The position numbers were made by a program, and so were the translations under genes. The notes under the pieces were generated by a model, which made no database searches, had not been told where the DNA came from, and worked only from the letters and a program-made list of their open reading frames with translations. From Parachlorella kessleri (taxonomy: Eukaryota > Chlorophyta > Trebouxiophyceae > Chlorellales > Chlorellaceae), in NCBI GenBank assembly GCA_001598975.1, contig BBXU01002197.1:1-56550 (forward strand): DNA of 56,550 bases, written 5' to 3'. Positions within the stretch are counted from its first letter, which is position 1, and each line of letters opens with the position of its first letter. Positions 11,090 to 23,700 of the stretch are shown here, piece by piece.

Positions 11090-13219
11090 ATGCAGCAGCT
11101 CAGTTCCGCATGTCCACGAGTTTTTGGCATCAGGTCCCGCCACGTGTCAGGTGCTTCAAGGGCACAATTGGGGATAGCACTCCTCACAAGCACAACCGCG
11201 CGTGCTCCTATGACATCAAGCCACATTTGCAGGGCTCAGCTTGGCATCCACAGCAGGACGGGCACCATGACGAAGAAGCAAGTTGAAGCACCCCTTGTGC
11301 TGCCCAAGCTAATTGCCCTTGACTTGGACGCAACCTTATGGTAAGTCATATAAGTTGTTATGCAATTTGGTCGTTCAGTCTTTGACTGGAACCACTGTTG
11401 GGCATATGATCAGGGTGTGGCACTGGCATTTGCTGTGACACCACTAGCAGCCTTGGCCTTTGCTTCTCCCACCTTACATCGCTGTGCTTTCTAGTTGTGT
11501 GTACTAACAGGGGTGCTACGTAGTGGTGTAGTTCACAAGGCATCCGGTGCTGCCGTGCTATGTCCTTCTCAGCTACTTCCTATAAGCCAATTAGGGCGGC
11601 CTAGGCTAAAGGGCTTCCCCCTTGGTGGATGTAAGCTTCTAGGGGTTTAGCGCCTGCCTGCGTTTGCTACCTTCTGCGGTGTTGTACAACCTGAAAATCC
11701 GCTAGCTAACCAGAGCCCGCCTACGACTTGTTGAGGTGTTTCTTCTTCAGCTTTGGCTATGCCATTAAAGTATTGCCTAGCCCATCGTATGTTCCCAGCA
11801 CCTTGGAAAGCGCGCACGCTTGTGGGACTGCAGGTGGCCGGAAATGTACCTTTTACAGGAAGGCCCGCCCTTCTGGGCAGATAAAAAGGCGGGGGTTGTG
11901 TACTCGGGACGGGCCCGAGAGGAGGTCAGGCTCATGGGTGACAGTCGTGAGATTCTAAACACCCTGGCCACTGACGAACGGTGGGCAGGCACCCAGGTGA
12001 TGACAGTATGATTAATCACAAAGGCTGTTGCGGTACTTAGGGCCGCAGGCTGCCTGCGGGGCTGGGAAGGGCTATACATTGCAGCCTGCAACAGGAGTTT
12101 GGCAGGGGTCGTGGCTGCCTCACCTGCAAGGAAAGTCTTACAGAGTCACCTTTGGAGTGGTGGCTTTAGAGCACTCACCCGTCCTGCCTTCCTGACCGCA
12201 GATAGCGTACGTGAGTCGGACGGAGTATCCAGAGTGGGCAGACCAATGCCTGCAGCTGGTAAGTTTGGGACCATACCTGGATGTATACATCAAGTTGGGG
12301 GGTGGAACAGCCCGATATGATGCAGCCAGCTGGTTGTCATGACCTGAGCACTTAATTCTGACCATTTCAGCCCCGTTTTGTGGTCTGGAATGTGTGGAAG
12401 TGATGCGTTGGCCATGTTGTTTGCAGTTTGAGCTGGAGTGCGGGACAAACCTGCATACGTTGGGGGTACATCATGAGGTAAGCCACAGGCTGTGTACACG
12501 CCACTCGACTAGGGCACAGCTTGATTTACGCTAGGTTGTAACGACCTCAGCGCTCTGCCTGTCTTGGTTTTCAAGCTACTGCAAGGCCTCCCTGCCTGTG
12601 TGTTCCCATGAGAACAGGAGCTCTCAATAGGGGCAGCTGAGGGCGTAGCATATTTCAGGATAGCATTTCGGGGCAAGTTTTGGGTAAACGCATCTTGCCT
12701 TCACATTTCTTAATGGCCACTGATGTGACCCGGTCCAATGGCTCCCATTTGCAATGGCCCCCCGGTGCAAGCAGATCTACCCTGGGTCAAAACGCACCCA
12801 CTTTCGGGAGATCCATGCCCGCAGCGGCATTGACTACCACGACTGCCTCTTCTTTGACAACGAGAGGTGGAACTGCACGGTAAGCCTACGGCGGCAGCCC
12901 AGGTATGTGGCCAACTGGCTAGAGCTCCGTAGGGCGTAAGGCGGGGTCTCCAGCCCGTCAACAACTTCTGCAGGTGGTGCTTATCAGAGATGGGTTGCCT
13001 ATCATTGAGCCCTTGTATGAAGGCCCTCTCTTCCACTGTTCTGGGTACAGCAGTTTACTGTTGTTGACTGTGCAGGATGTTGCCCCCATGGGAGTCTGCT
13101 GCGTGTACTGCCCTGATGGTCTTACCATGGCGGCATGGGAGATGGGGCTGCGTCTGTTTGCGCAGCATCAAGCCAAGCGGAAAGCTGGCAGCAGCGGGAG
13201 CAGCAGACAACAGAAGTAA
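11090..13219 (+). CDS. MDP1: Magnesium-dependent phosphatase-1-like HAD phosphatase
   Basis: HAD-superfamily phosphatase of the MDP-1 group, which dephosphorylates phosphotyrosine or sugar and amine phosphates with Mg2+. Six exons, all in phase, give 256 residues: 11090..11340, 11834..11996, 12202..12258, 12427..12477, 12775..12879, 13076..13219. Motif I is DLDATLW, with the nucleophile and acid-base pair at about Asp78 and Asp80; it is split by intron 1 in the Trp codon. Motif II is VSRTEYPEW, motif III has Lys in SKRTHF, and motif IV is FFDNERWN. Residues 1-65 are basic and Ser/Thr-rich and absent from the family core, so the protein may be organelle-targeted; later ATGs at 11210 and 11270 would give a cytosolic form. 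A TGTAA lies at 13833-13837. Confidence 0.9.
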
Positions 13220-13832
13220 GGCAGGGGCTTAAACGGGGAGGCGAGTAGGAAGGCAGGTGGCATTTGCAACAGCAGAGCCTCTCCGAAAGTGGCCTCAGTA
13301 CTGTTTTAATGCACCAGCTTGGCTTACGAACGCATTGTGGATTGTGGGAACTCAAACTCTTGCTTTGGACTCGGTATGTAACTGATAATATCCTTAGGTG
13401 CAAACGTTGTGAGAATTTGTATACCATGCCTTTGATTATGGATTGTGCCATTACTCTCTGCTTGCCTAAGCCAGTGAACTACGTTCTTTCTGCTCCAGTT
13501 AAGCCTGGCTCAATTCTCAGTCTCGGCAGCGCGTGATTTCACTGTAATAGCATTTCCTTCCCTGCCCAAGAAAGCTGCGTGCTGCCGTCTCTCTATTCGT
13601 GTTTGGTCAGCGAGAGGAAGCCCCTCAATTCAGGGCACCTGCAGTGCCTTACCTGTGCATTGTAGTCCGTAGAATGGCTGGGCTCTCATGTTGCCTTGAA
13701 GGGTGCCTGTTGTCAAGGCAAGAGACCCTCAGCTCTGTCGCTCATATTAGCAGCAAGGTCAAGTGCATGTAGAAGAGCATGCTATGAATACCTTCAGCAG
13801 GCGACACGGTGGAATCGCAGGCCAGAAGCTTC

Positions 13833-13837
13833 TGTAA
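13833..13837 (+). promoter_or_regulatory. Candidate polyadenylation signal (TGTAA) of MDP1
   Basis: TGTAA is the usual green-algal poly(A) motif. This one lies about 610 nt after the MDP1 stop codon. Confidence 0.4.
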
Positions 13838-13895
13838 ATATGCCACAGTAAGTGGTGCAACCATACTATACTGGCTCAGATCTCAGGCAAGATAC

Positions 13896-13985
13896 AGAGC
13901 ATAACTGCATACACCCCTGTCACCCCAGTATACACGTACCTCCTTCCTGATCGCATTACCTGCCACCCTAAATAAATACTATAGC
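13896..13985 (+). repeat. Dispersed repeat copy (CCTGCCACC family)
   Basis: Contains GATCGCATTACCTGCCACCC (core near 13951-13968), preceded by a GCATACACCCCTGTCA-like stretch. Closest relatives are in the cluster at 42920-43260. Confidence 0.55.
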
Positions 13986-14829
13986 CATACAAACTGTCCA
14001 GTTCAAGGCGAGTTATTGCCCTGCCCCACGATCATGAAGGTGCGGGAGTGGATAGACTATACACGATGGGTTTAACAGCAGTGTTGCGGGAGGTCATTTC
14101 CAATGGGCTAGCACAATACAAAGCTGGCAAAGGGGTGTCAAGATGCTGCGGGCTGCTGGATGTGCTAAACTCTAAAGGGTTGCATTCTTTGAAGAAGGAC
14201 ACGCAGCAGCTTCCATCCTTGCAATTATCTTAACACACCAGCTAAGGCAACCCCTCAAACCACCATCGCTTGACAGACAACCTACCCACAGCCTGCGCCG
14301 CCTTCCTTGCAGAAAGTCCCCATGTGCCAGGTCTGGTTGCCAGGGGTGTCGCCTAGGCTCACACCGCGATATACAAGAAGTCACTTACCACGGCACCAAA
14401 CCTCCTGCCTGCAAGCTGGGCAACAGGGCCACCTTACCCTGCTGCGTCATTATGCTATGCACGTCTGCCCCGTTTACCACGTACCCCGTCACTCCACGGC
14501 AGAAATTTACTCAACAGTCAACACTTGGGGCTTGGTAAATCGTGTTTGTCGCTGATAACGGGTCCCTGATCGTCGGAACATGTGCAAGTGTCCAGATCAG
14601 GACGTGTGGCCATCCCACGGAACTCTGCTGTCGCTCGCAACGCCTCTGACCAGGCAGGAAGGGAGGGAAGGGCCATAAGAAGGGCGGCCAGAATTTAAGA
14701 ATCCCGTGCTGCGCACCCACTGCTATGATCCAAGGCAATCTTTTGGCATCTCGTAGAAAACATCGCCATTGGGCGTTTCGGCACCATCGCTTACTTGCTC
14801 CAGCGCAACTGCTAGCTTGGAAGTTAACG

Positions 14830-16222
14830 ATGGCCGCCCTGACCGCTACCTCCTTCGCTGGGTAAGCTGCCCGTAATTCCCTTGGGCAGAGACAGGCCTG
14901 CTGCAGCCTTGCGAGCCAACGAGAGCTCGATGATATTGGTCCACTCGCTCGTTGTCTGAGGTTGACCGCAGTTCGGTATTCAAGGAGTGTTGCAACCAGT
15001 ATTGTGTCACTGGTTAGAGTAAAACCGGCAGCTGGCCCCCTATGCTTGCAGGGCCCGGCTCCAGGCCAGGACTTCCAAGGTCCAGCCCCGCAGCCGTGCT
15101 GTGGCCTGCGTGCGGGCAGACGCTACCAAGTATGCAGCTGCTGCCATGGCCGCCGTGATCGCCCTGACTCCCGCTGCTGCCAACGCTGGCATTGTGAGTG
15201 GTGACGCCCAGTTTGCAAGGCGGCCTCCAGCTTGCAACGACCAGACCAGAGTGTACAGCGGGCCATCGCTCGTCCCAGCACACTAGTGCACGGCTTGCTG
15301 GCTTCGATTCCTTGGGAATGGGTAGCGGGGGTTGTTTTAAACCTGTCCCAAGCGGGTCTGTCTGGGCCGGATCAAGCCAAAAGCTGCTCAGTGGTGGCTG
15401 CCAGCCGGCAGTGGTGTTTGTCCTGAGGCAACGCTGTCCGCTTTGTGTTGGCAAGCGTGCTGGTGGTGACCACCGTGGTTGTTTGTTTGTTTGGCTAGGT
15501 TGAGGACCTGCTTGCTAAGTCCGACGCCAACAAGGACCTGCACAATCAGCAGCGCCTGGCCAGCAGCAACGCCAACTTTGCGCGCTCGCGCACCGTCAGC
15601 GACCGCACCTGCACCTTCCCCAACAACTTCCTGGGCTGCGACCTGGGCAAGTACGCGGGTGACGTCAAGTTCATTGCAGACAAGAAGAAGACCCTGTGCC
15701 AGGTGGGAGGCGGCGGTCGAGGCTCTACCTCTGACGCTGTTCTCTGGACAGTGCTGCACCTCCCGTCACCCGTCCGGGGTTGTGCTGTTTGTGCGGGGTT
15801 GAGGGGATGGGTGAAGCAACCAAGCAGGGCAGCTGGACCTTCTGTGTGGGGCCTCTTGGCCTGCGTGGGAGATTGGCGGGTCTGATGTGTGCCTCATGTG
15901 CGGTTGACGGCAGGAGTGACTGAAAACAGAGGGCATTCTATGAACGCTCCACATCACGCCTTGCACGCTCCCTGGCAGGCCTTGGATATGCTGTAGGTTG
16001 CACTATGTGCCACCCAACCAAAGTCTGGGAGCAGTACTGGACTTTCCACATGTGGAAATCATGTGGGGGGCAGACCCCCATATGTGTGGGATGTGATGAA
16101 GTAAAACATACATCTGTTACCCAAGGGGTGTACGAGCGTGCCTGTCTGGTTGTCTGCAGGGCACCGAGCCCGGCCTCTGCGCTGACGACATGAACGCCAC
16201 CAAGTACACCACCCGGCGTTGA
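14830..16222 (+). CDS. PSAN: Photosystem I reaction centre subunit N (PSI-N)
   Basis: Lumenal subunit of photosystem I that helps plastocyanin docking. Four exons give 146 residues: 14830..14861, 15052..15193, 15499..15702, 16160..16222. The presequence is bipartite: a basic stromal part (ARTSKVQPRSR), then a hydrophobic thylakoid-transfer segment ending PAAANAG at about residue 57. The mature part (about 90 residues, the usual size) reads VEDLLAKSDANKDL, then ASSNANFARS and FPNNFLGCDLGKY, which match PsaN. Four Cys lie in the mature region. The C-terminus (ATKYTTRR) is less conserved. Introns are 190-460 nt. A GGA-rich microsatellite (about 16242-16275) and a TGTAA at 16573-16577 lie in the 3' region. 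Confidence 0.88.
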
Positions 16223-16861
16223 AGGGGAGTGCCGTGCCGCAGCGGAGGAGGAGGAGGAGGAGGAGGGAAGGAGGAGAAAGCCACGTGGCTAGGGCGGCCT
16301 GCCGCGTGTTGCTCGGGCAAGTGCACTGGCGGCCTCCCATGGGTGGGCTGGCAGCCGGGACCGGCAGGATGACCCTCACTTTTTGCAATTTTGGCTGCAG
16401 CTAGAGCGGCTAGCCGAGGGGTATGCTTGCAGCGCGAGTGTGGGAATCCTATCGGGGGATGAGAGGAGGGTGGGACTCATTGCGGGCCATGCCGCCCAGT
16501 TTTGTTTGTTTTGTGCTAGCCCCCTCCACGGGCGTCTCCCCACAGGTTGCGACTATTGAGAAGAAACCTCACTGTAAGCCGTTCCTGTACCTTGCCTTGC
16601 TAGCCCTCTCACTCTGGTTGCAAGTCATGAAGCTTCATGTCCTGCTCTGGCTCATCTTGCATTGAGTTGAGATGGAGGCCAGGTCCAAGTCAGTGCCAGG
16701 GATCTCACACAGGCGGCCGTTCTAAGAAGCAGCGAGGACACACACCATCCGTCGTGCACTGGTAGGCCCCAAATGTCGCTCCTGGAACGCTATCAATGCT
16801 AGGGACAGAGAGTCCCGCATCCTAATGAGTAAACATCAGCCCGCGAAACTCAAACCGCCAC
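16223..16861. other. Convergent 3' region of PsaN and the PC4 gene
   Basis: Holds a (GGA)n run near 16242-16275 and a TGTAA at 16573-16577. No further gene seen. Confidence 0.5.
16573..16577 (+). promoter_or_regulatory. Candidate polyadenylation signal (TGTAA) of PsaN
   Basis: TGTAA lies 350 nt past the PsaN stop, in the convergent spacer. Confidence 0.45.
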
Positions 16862-19800
16862 TCATGACTTGCCCCCGGCGGTTGCGCCCAGCTGGTCCTG
16901 CAGCCGCCCAAGGGCCCCTTGCAGCTTTTGCCACTGGTCCGCGGGGAGGGAGATGCCCTTGAGGCCCGGCTTGAGCTCCCCATCCTTCTCATAGTACTCC
17001 CTGCAAGGGGGAAAGCGAGTGTTGTCAGATGATCTACAAGCCGGTACCCAAGCTTGTTCACCACGTGGCAGTGGCAGCACGCTAGCGGCCCAAACACTGG
17101 CCCCTCCATAGGTACTAATAGGCAAGACTCAGACTCATTCTGCATACAGCCCTGTCAGTCCAGTCCAGCCCAGCTCTACTCCCTGTTTGCACTACCTGCC
17201 ACCCATGCTAATAGCCTGCTATTAAGTAGCACCCTGCATGCAAGCCCGCACAGGGTCCCCAGCCCGCACCTGATATTCACATAGTGCTTGCCCTTGAACT
17301 CGCTGATGCTGGCCTTGCGCCTGCACAGGCAGCAAGGCAACAACGTTGCTGTTGGCAACGCCTATGGTCCCATGGGTGTGCTTGTCACCACACCTTGTGA
17401 CGCCTGCCACGCTACTGTCAGGCTGGGTGCAAGACATGAAATGTGCATCACACCTTGCTGCCAATGGTGGCAGGTAGTGCGACCAGAGAGCACGGGGCGA
17501 ACTGCACCGACAGGGATGGGTGCAAGTGAACACTGCCTCTGATCAGAAGGGCCACAGGGGCCCTAGGCTGCAGGGCCCCCAACACACTGCCCGCACTCAC
17601 TTGTTGGACAGGTGCACCTCGCAGCGTGTGTCCTGGGCCTGCAGCGCGTCGGTCAGGGCTGGCGCCGCCCCCACCAGCTTGCCAAACTGGTCGGGCGGCA
17701 GGCTGATGCCCTTCTTGGTGGGGATCTCCTGGCCGTCCTTCTGCAGGCAGGCACAAGGGGGGACAGGAGGGACAAGCCTATAGAGGACCTTGCACCCAGC
17801 ACTGCTACTATGTCGCATCACACATCTTCTGCCACCACATGCCAGTGATGACAACACACGACAAGTAACATAAGCAAGGCTGGCGGTAGGCAAATGAGTG
17901 GTACCTTAATGAGGCCTTTCGCTGTATGTTACTGATCCCCACTTGACGAGGGTTTGCTGCACAGGAACCACCCCACAGACGGCAGCCAAGCTGGCAGCTT
18001 GAAACATTCCAATTGGGCGGGCAGAGGACCAGCACACCTTGGTATACTCCCGAATGTTGACAAAGATCTTCCCCTGGTAGGTGCTCACGTCGGCTCTCCG
18101 ATTAGCACTGAGCGCCACTGGCCCGCCCTCTGCCCCTTCTCCACCTCCCTCCGCAGAAGGGCCGCCACCTTCCTGGGCCGCCTGCACCTGTTGCGGTGCC
18201 GCTGCCGCTGCTTCTGGTCCAGCCGGCTCGCCTGGCGCTGTGGCAGCCAGACCGCAGGCACGTCAGCTGTTTCGGAGGGGCCACTGATGGTGCATACTCA
18301 CCGCACAGTAGACAGACTTAGACAAGCTTGGAGCGCCATCAAAGAATCTACTGCACCCAACAAGGCCGCCGCATGCTAGGCAGGCAGGTGTGCAGGCAGG
18401 CAGGCAGGCGGGCAGGGCAAGCAGGCCGGCTGGCTGTTACATCAGCAGCGCTCTAGTCCCTATGGTGGCTCATGGTGGTCTGCTAACCCCTCCACCCTCC
18501 TCCCGCCTCACCGGGCTGCTTGCCCTGCTTGGCTGCCGCGCCTGCTGGCCAGGAGCCTCCCAGCTTAGCCAGCAGGCGCTCCGTCACCCGCCCCGACCCC
18601 TCCCTCAGCGCTGCCCACTGGTCGGGGGTAAGTGCGATGCCCTTCTTGCCAGGCTTCAACTCCCCATCCTTCTCGTAACACTCGCGCAGGTCCAGGCTCA
18701 GCCGCCCTGAACTGAGGCGATTGAACCTGAACATATTGCGCACTCTCCAAGCTCCACTTGCCAGGTTGGCAATGCGGCCCTAGCGAGCATGGACACTCAT
18801 AGCGATCCGGACCTGATGATTTTCTTGGCCCCAGTGCAGGGGTGCTATCAGCCAGCTGCACACAGCTAACAATGTGCTTCCTCAGGTAAAAACCCCTTGC
18901 ATGCAAGCAAGCAGTCCACAAGCCCCATCGCGCTTTATCATCAACTGAGGAGAGGACAGCGCTCAAGGCCGCACCTTTGAAGTTGCTGGGAGCTGCACGC
19001 TTATTGCCCCCAAGGTCAACTGCCTGACTCTCATCCCGCGCCTCCAATGCTGAGCTCAGGGCCTGCAACTCAAGAATGAGCCCCTGACAGCCCATGCACG
19101 CAGTCGCAAGCCTACTCAGCACACACCACCGAGCGTAGGAAAGAAAACTGCTCACCACCTACTCGAAACCATTAGCGCGGGAAAGCCTTCCAAACTACCT
19201 CTGCCTGCGTTTATGCGTTTTATCCCCTGCCTTCCACCCGCACGAGCATGCCTAAACCTGACCTGCCCCCCCCTGAGCAAGCGCACCTCCATACTGTCCA
19301 CCAGCGTCCTCCACTGCTCTGGGCCCATGCTGAGCCCCTTGCTGCTGGGCGCCAGCTCACCATCCTTGCTGTAGTACTCCCGCACATTCACATACCACTT
19401 GCCGCGGTAGTCGCTCAGCGTGACAAAGCGCTTGTCAGACAGCTGCAGCAGGTACCCGCCCGGCGGGCCGTCGCCGGGTGCGGCTGCGGAGCCTGCAGGC
19501 GAGGGTTTGTGTGTTTAAGAGATGGCCTCAGCCTGGTCATGCCTATGGACACGTGGGTGGCAGCAGTGCAGGTCGTCTGTGGCCCTGTAAAGCCGGGCTT
19601 TGAACTCCAGTGTTCCACAGGAAGCTTGCGTGATCACGGGTGGCGACACCTGAGGCCTGCCGCTGCTTTTTCTTCGCTGGCTGCTGGCCCTCTGCCTCGT
19701 GCGCCTCAGGCTCGACATCATCTGCACTGCCGCCCTCTTCAGCCAGTAGAAACGCATCAATCTCCTCCTACACGAGTTACAATGCCTCAGTGGGCACCGT

Positions 19801-20231
19801 TAGAGGCTTAGCAGGCCAGCTCATGGGTGCGCAAGCTTGACTCTGGGCTAGCTCTATCCAGTCGTCCTGCGGCTTCTTACCAGGATGGTACATCTGACAA
19901 CCTGGCAGCGTCAGCTTCAAACAGCGATAACCCCTGCAAAAAGTCCCTGGTCCACTCAGTGGCTCAGTGTGGGTAAGTCACACCTTGATGAGTTGTTTGT
20001 GAGCGTCCAGATTCACTCCAAGCTCGTGCTCCAACTGCAAATCAATTTTTCGGTGGCTGTGTATCAGCATGTCCAGCACATGCGAAGCTTGGGGTTGTAG
20101 TTACAGCGCCGTTGGGTATTACGTTGCAAGTTAAGCACCTGTTTCTGGATGGACCGCTGGGTGGCGCTATCAATATCCACACTCTTTAACAGCTTTCTTA
20201 ACTTGGCCTTGATAATCTTCTGATCAGACAT
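16862..20231 (-). CDS. DEK_C protein with four tandem PC4/SUB1 domains
   Basis: PC4 (SUB1/p15) domains bind single-stranded DNA and act as transcriptional coactivators. Ten exons close in phase to 424 residues: 20231..20139, 20034..19984, 19767..19650, 19492..19287, 19062..18975, 18706..18512, 18231..18038, 17740..17601, 17320..17270, 17000..16862. Residues 1-58 match a DEK C-terminal fold (KLRKLLKSVDI, LEHELGVNLDAHKQLI, then IDAFLL), as in plant KELP. Four PC4 units follow, near residues 105-152, 172-222, 292-345 and 355-410. Each carries basic-x(n)-F/Y-x-G, V-x-IRE-Y and a DGE-x(2)-P-x(2)-KGI core; unit 2 reads LDLRECYEKDGELKPGKKGI and unit 4 VNIREYYEKDGELKPGLKGI. Linkers are Ala/Glu/Gly-rich. 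No presequence is seen, so a nuclear protein is expected. Known homologues usually have one PC4 domain. Confidence 0.9.
17112..17216 (+). repeat. Dispersed repeat copy inside an intron of the PC4 gene
   Basis: Runs from a CAGACTCATTCTGCAT-like start through CCTGTCAGTCCAGTCC and CCAGCTCTACTCCCTG to GCACTACCTGCCACCCATGC. It is nearly identical over about 90 nt to 43100-43190. It lies in the last intron (17001-17269). Confidence 0.8.
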
Positions 20232-20721
20232 GGTGCCCGAGCTAACGTTAATCCTTACTTTTCGATTTTGGAGGTGTATGCATGGTAGATGTATGCAGGT
20301 GTATGCTCAGTTTTTTCAAGCTGGGAACTTGGCTGCAGTGCTTGCTTTGCCTAGCTGGCAGTGAGAGTGAGGACCAGGAAAACTAGGTCTGCATTTAGCG
20401 ATTGGGAACTTGTCAACATTGCGAGATCTGGCGCCGCAAAGCTGTCCTAACCTGTTTGACAAGTCTTATGTCAAGGTTGGTCTGCCTGTACTTCTAATTG
20501 TTGCACTCAACAACCTCTGGGATCGGCAGTGTGAGTGTTTGTGATATCCTCACGCAGCTGAGCATCCTGCGGGGTGTGGTATTACCAAAACTAAGCAGTA
20601 ACATGTCATCACCTAGGGATGCAGGCAAGGCGCCCAAAATACCAACCCCTACCAGACCACCTCCCTGTTACCTCAACTTGCAGAAGCCTGGCAAAGCTGC
20701 CCTCTGCCCCAACCTGTGACG
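20232..20721. promoter_or_regulatory. Divergent promoter between the PC4 gene and FPG
   Basis: 490 bp separate the two start codons. The region is A/T-richer than the coding DNA around it. It should contain both transcription starts. A short plus ORF (20498-20719) ends just before the FPG start and is taken as 5' UTR. Confidence 0.55.
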
Positions 20722-23700
20722 ATGCCGGAGCTGCCAGAGGTGGAGGGCGCAAGGCGCCTGCTGGAGCGCACTTGCCTTGGCAAAGCCATAGAGGCAGCTA
20801 TCGTCGCTGACGATGATAGTGAGTGAAGCAGCACACCCTGCATATCTCGCTTCTGCGGCGTCCATCTGTTAGAGTGGGCAGCAAAGACTTTGCCTCTGGG
20901 TGGCTTCAGTACAGCTTTGAATTGTTTAAGCATAAGGGCAGCAGCCAGCAACTGTTGTCCCTGCTTGGGGTGCAGAGGTTATCCAAGGGGTCTCCCCCAG
21001 GGACCTGGAGCAGGCGCTGGCAGGGAGAACAATTGCAGGGACCAAGCGGCTGGGGAAGCATATGTGGGTCGAGCTGGGTGATGGCAGCCCAGCCTTGCTC
21101 CTCCACTTTGGTGAGGGTCTCCCACCACCTCAAGGAAAATCTCCTGTCAAAGACAACTTGCACAAGTTGATTTTGAGTTAATCTTGTCATGCTCTAGGGT
21201 GGTCCTGCTGAGGAGGTGGGAAAAAAGAAGGGAGTGGTGTTTTACAGGTTCTGGCTGGGGTATGCATGAGATTCCCTGATCCAGCGACCTGCGTAGCTGA
21301 AGTTTCGGTGATGGGTGACCGAGAGACGCACTAGTAGTGGCTGTGGCATGCCCGGGAATTTGTGACTTGTCCTGGCAGCTGTGTGGGCCCGGGAGCAGTT
21401 AAATGACCGCGACATGGCCTTGCTGGTCTGCAGGCATGACGGGAGGGTTAGTCGTCAAGGGCGTGGGCGCGGCTCACTACAAATCCTTTGCAGTGGATGA
21501 GGTGAACTGGCCGCCCCGGTTCTGTAAAGTAGAGCTGCGGCTGAGTGACGGCACCCAGCTGGCCTTTTGTGACTCCCGGCGCTTTGCCAGGGTGCGCCTC
21601 CTGGCAGGTAGGTGGGCAGGAGCGAGCCTGAGCTGTGCCGCACCTAGTGGTTGCTGCTGGGAAGTTGCTACAGAATGGATGTGACCTGTGTCTTGGGAGA
21701 TGAGATCCCATTACCCAGTGCAGCCTGTCATGATTTAGGGCTGCTGGGCATGGCTCAGCAAGGCTGACGCACACGTGAGCGTCAGAGGTGCTATATGTCC
21801 TGCTTAGCTGCAGCGTATACCTCCTTTAGTACTAGACCATGCCACCTGACCTGCTTGACCGCGCTGTGTTGCCTGCCTCATCTGCCAGCCACCTGCCGAC
21901 CGGCCCAACCCGCACTCACCAACTCTTATATATGAAGCCTCTTCGGCCTGCCCGCACAACTGCCTGCAGACCCCGAGGGCCAGCCGCCGCTGAGTGAGCT
22001 GGGCTGGGACCCGCTGCTGCGGTGGCCGGCTGTGGAGGAGTTTGCCGCCAAGCTGGCCACACAGAAGAGGGCGGTGAAGGCGGTGCTGTTAGACCAGGTG
22101 GGGACTTGCCCCTGGCTGGGTTAAGTTTCAAAGGCCTTTTATTCGCCCTGCACAAGGTCCTATGCTGCAAGGTAGCCAGAGCTCCGCTACTTCATTAGAA
22201 ACATGAAGTAGGCGGGACCTAAGGGTCGTTTTCTCTGAAGGAGACCTTTGTTGCAGTCAGCATTTAGGAAGGCCTTGACCAGGCACTGATACTTAAGTAT
22301 CATGGGCACAGAGTGCACAATCCATTTCCAAGGCTTCATTACAGCATGCATATTGTGATGCAGGCTATCACTGCCGGGGTGGGGAACTGGTGAGTGCGCC
22401 TGGAAAAGAGAGAGTTCAAGTCTGGGAGATGAGAGGCACTTGCAAGCACAAATGCTGTGCCCCACATCATGGACAGCACATCGAGTGCTATAGAGTGTGT
22501 AGTGCCCAGTTTGTGTTGACCTCAACCACTGGGCTCAGGAATAAGATGGGCAGCCTGTGTCCCTCCTGTAGCCAGGGTGGCGGACGAAGTGCTCTACCAG
22601 GCTCGCATACATCCGGAGCAGCCGGCGGCCTCGCTGTCTGCTGAAGAGGTAAGTGTTTCTTGCTTTTGCTGACCGCTGATCTGGCCAGCTTGCTGGCATG
22701 ACATCAAGGTAGTAAGTAGGCATAGTGGCATCTAGTTAATGCGGGCAGCTGCGGGGCAGGCTTAAGCGGCGCAGGCGCATCACTCTATTTGCTGGCTCCG
22801 TGTGTCGTGTGTGTCGCTGAAATGGGGGGAGGGTGACTAACCACGTTTCTCCATCAGGGCTCTAGGGCATCACCCTTGCTGCTTCCGTGTTTGGCGTGTG
22901 CTGCTGAGGCAGAGGGAGGCGGGAGGGCGACCGCTCTCTCAGAAGTTTACTAACCGCTCTCCCCCAAGTTCATGGGCTGCTGCAGGTTGGTGCGCTGCAC
23001 CGCCTGATCAGGGAGGTGTGCACCATCGCCAGCGACGTGGAGGCCGAGGCGGACAGGCTTCCAAAGACGTGGCTCTTCCACTACAGGTGTGTCTCCTGTG
23101 TGCTTCCCGTGTCCCTCAGCCCCTTCCCTTTCAGTGTTGACATACCGACCGACCCAGGCAGTTGGTTGACGTTCCGTGCTCTGTCCTACCTGTACAGTAG
23201 GTGGTGCTGCCAGATGCTGCCTGCCGGGTGTTGTTGAGCTTCCAGGTCAGGAATGTAGTTGGGGGTCTGCCTGGGTGCGCATGGGCACGCTTTGGAGCGT
23301 AGCATGCCCACATGGGTGGGGTGCAGGACAGCGGTAGGCTTCCTGTTCTGTGGCAGGCCTTGGTGGGGGCGCTCAACATGTACAAATGGCAGTAGACCAG
23401 GAGCCAGCCGGGCATGGAGGGAGGTGGTGGTGCAAGGAATAACCAGGGAGCCCACGGTGGCCCACTGCGCAGGTGGGGCAAGGGCAGCAAGACCAAGGCC
23501 AAGGTTGAGGGCCACACCATCGAGCACATCACCGTGGGAGGCCGGGTACGTGAGTGGGGCATCTCCACCTACAAGTCCCCCCCACCCTGCCTGGCTCTGT
23601 GATGCTGCTCGTTACCGATAACCCTTCTCCTGTGGTGCGGAATCACGCTGTGCGATTTCCAGCCTTTCTCCAAAGGACCGTGCCCAGCTGCACACGACGT

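Larger units (their letters stand above)
13220..14829. other. Intergenic: MDP1 3' region and PsaN promoter
   Basis: About 1.6 kb with no supported gene. It holds a likely MDP1 polyadenylation signal (TGTAA, 13833-13837) and one copy of the dispersed CCTGCCACC repeat (about 13896-13985). ORFs of 60-90 codons here show no domain or splice context. Confidence 0.5.
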
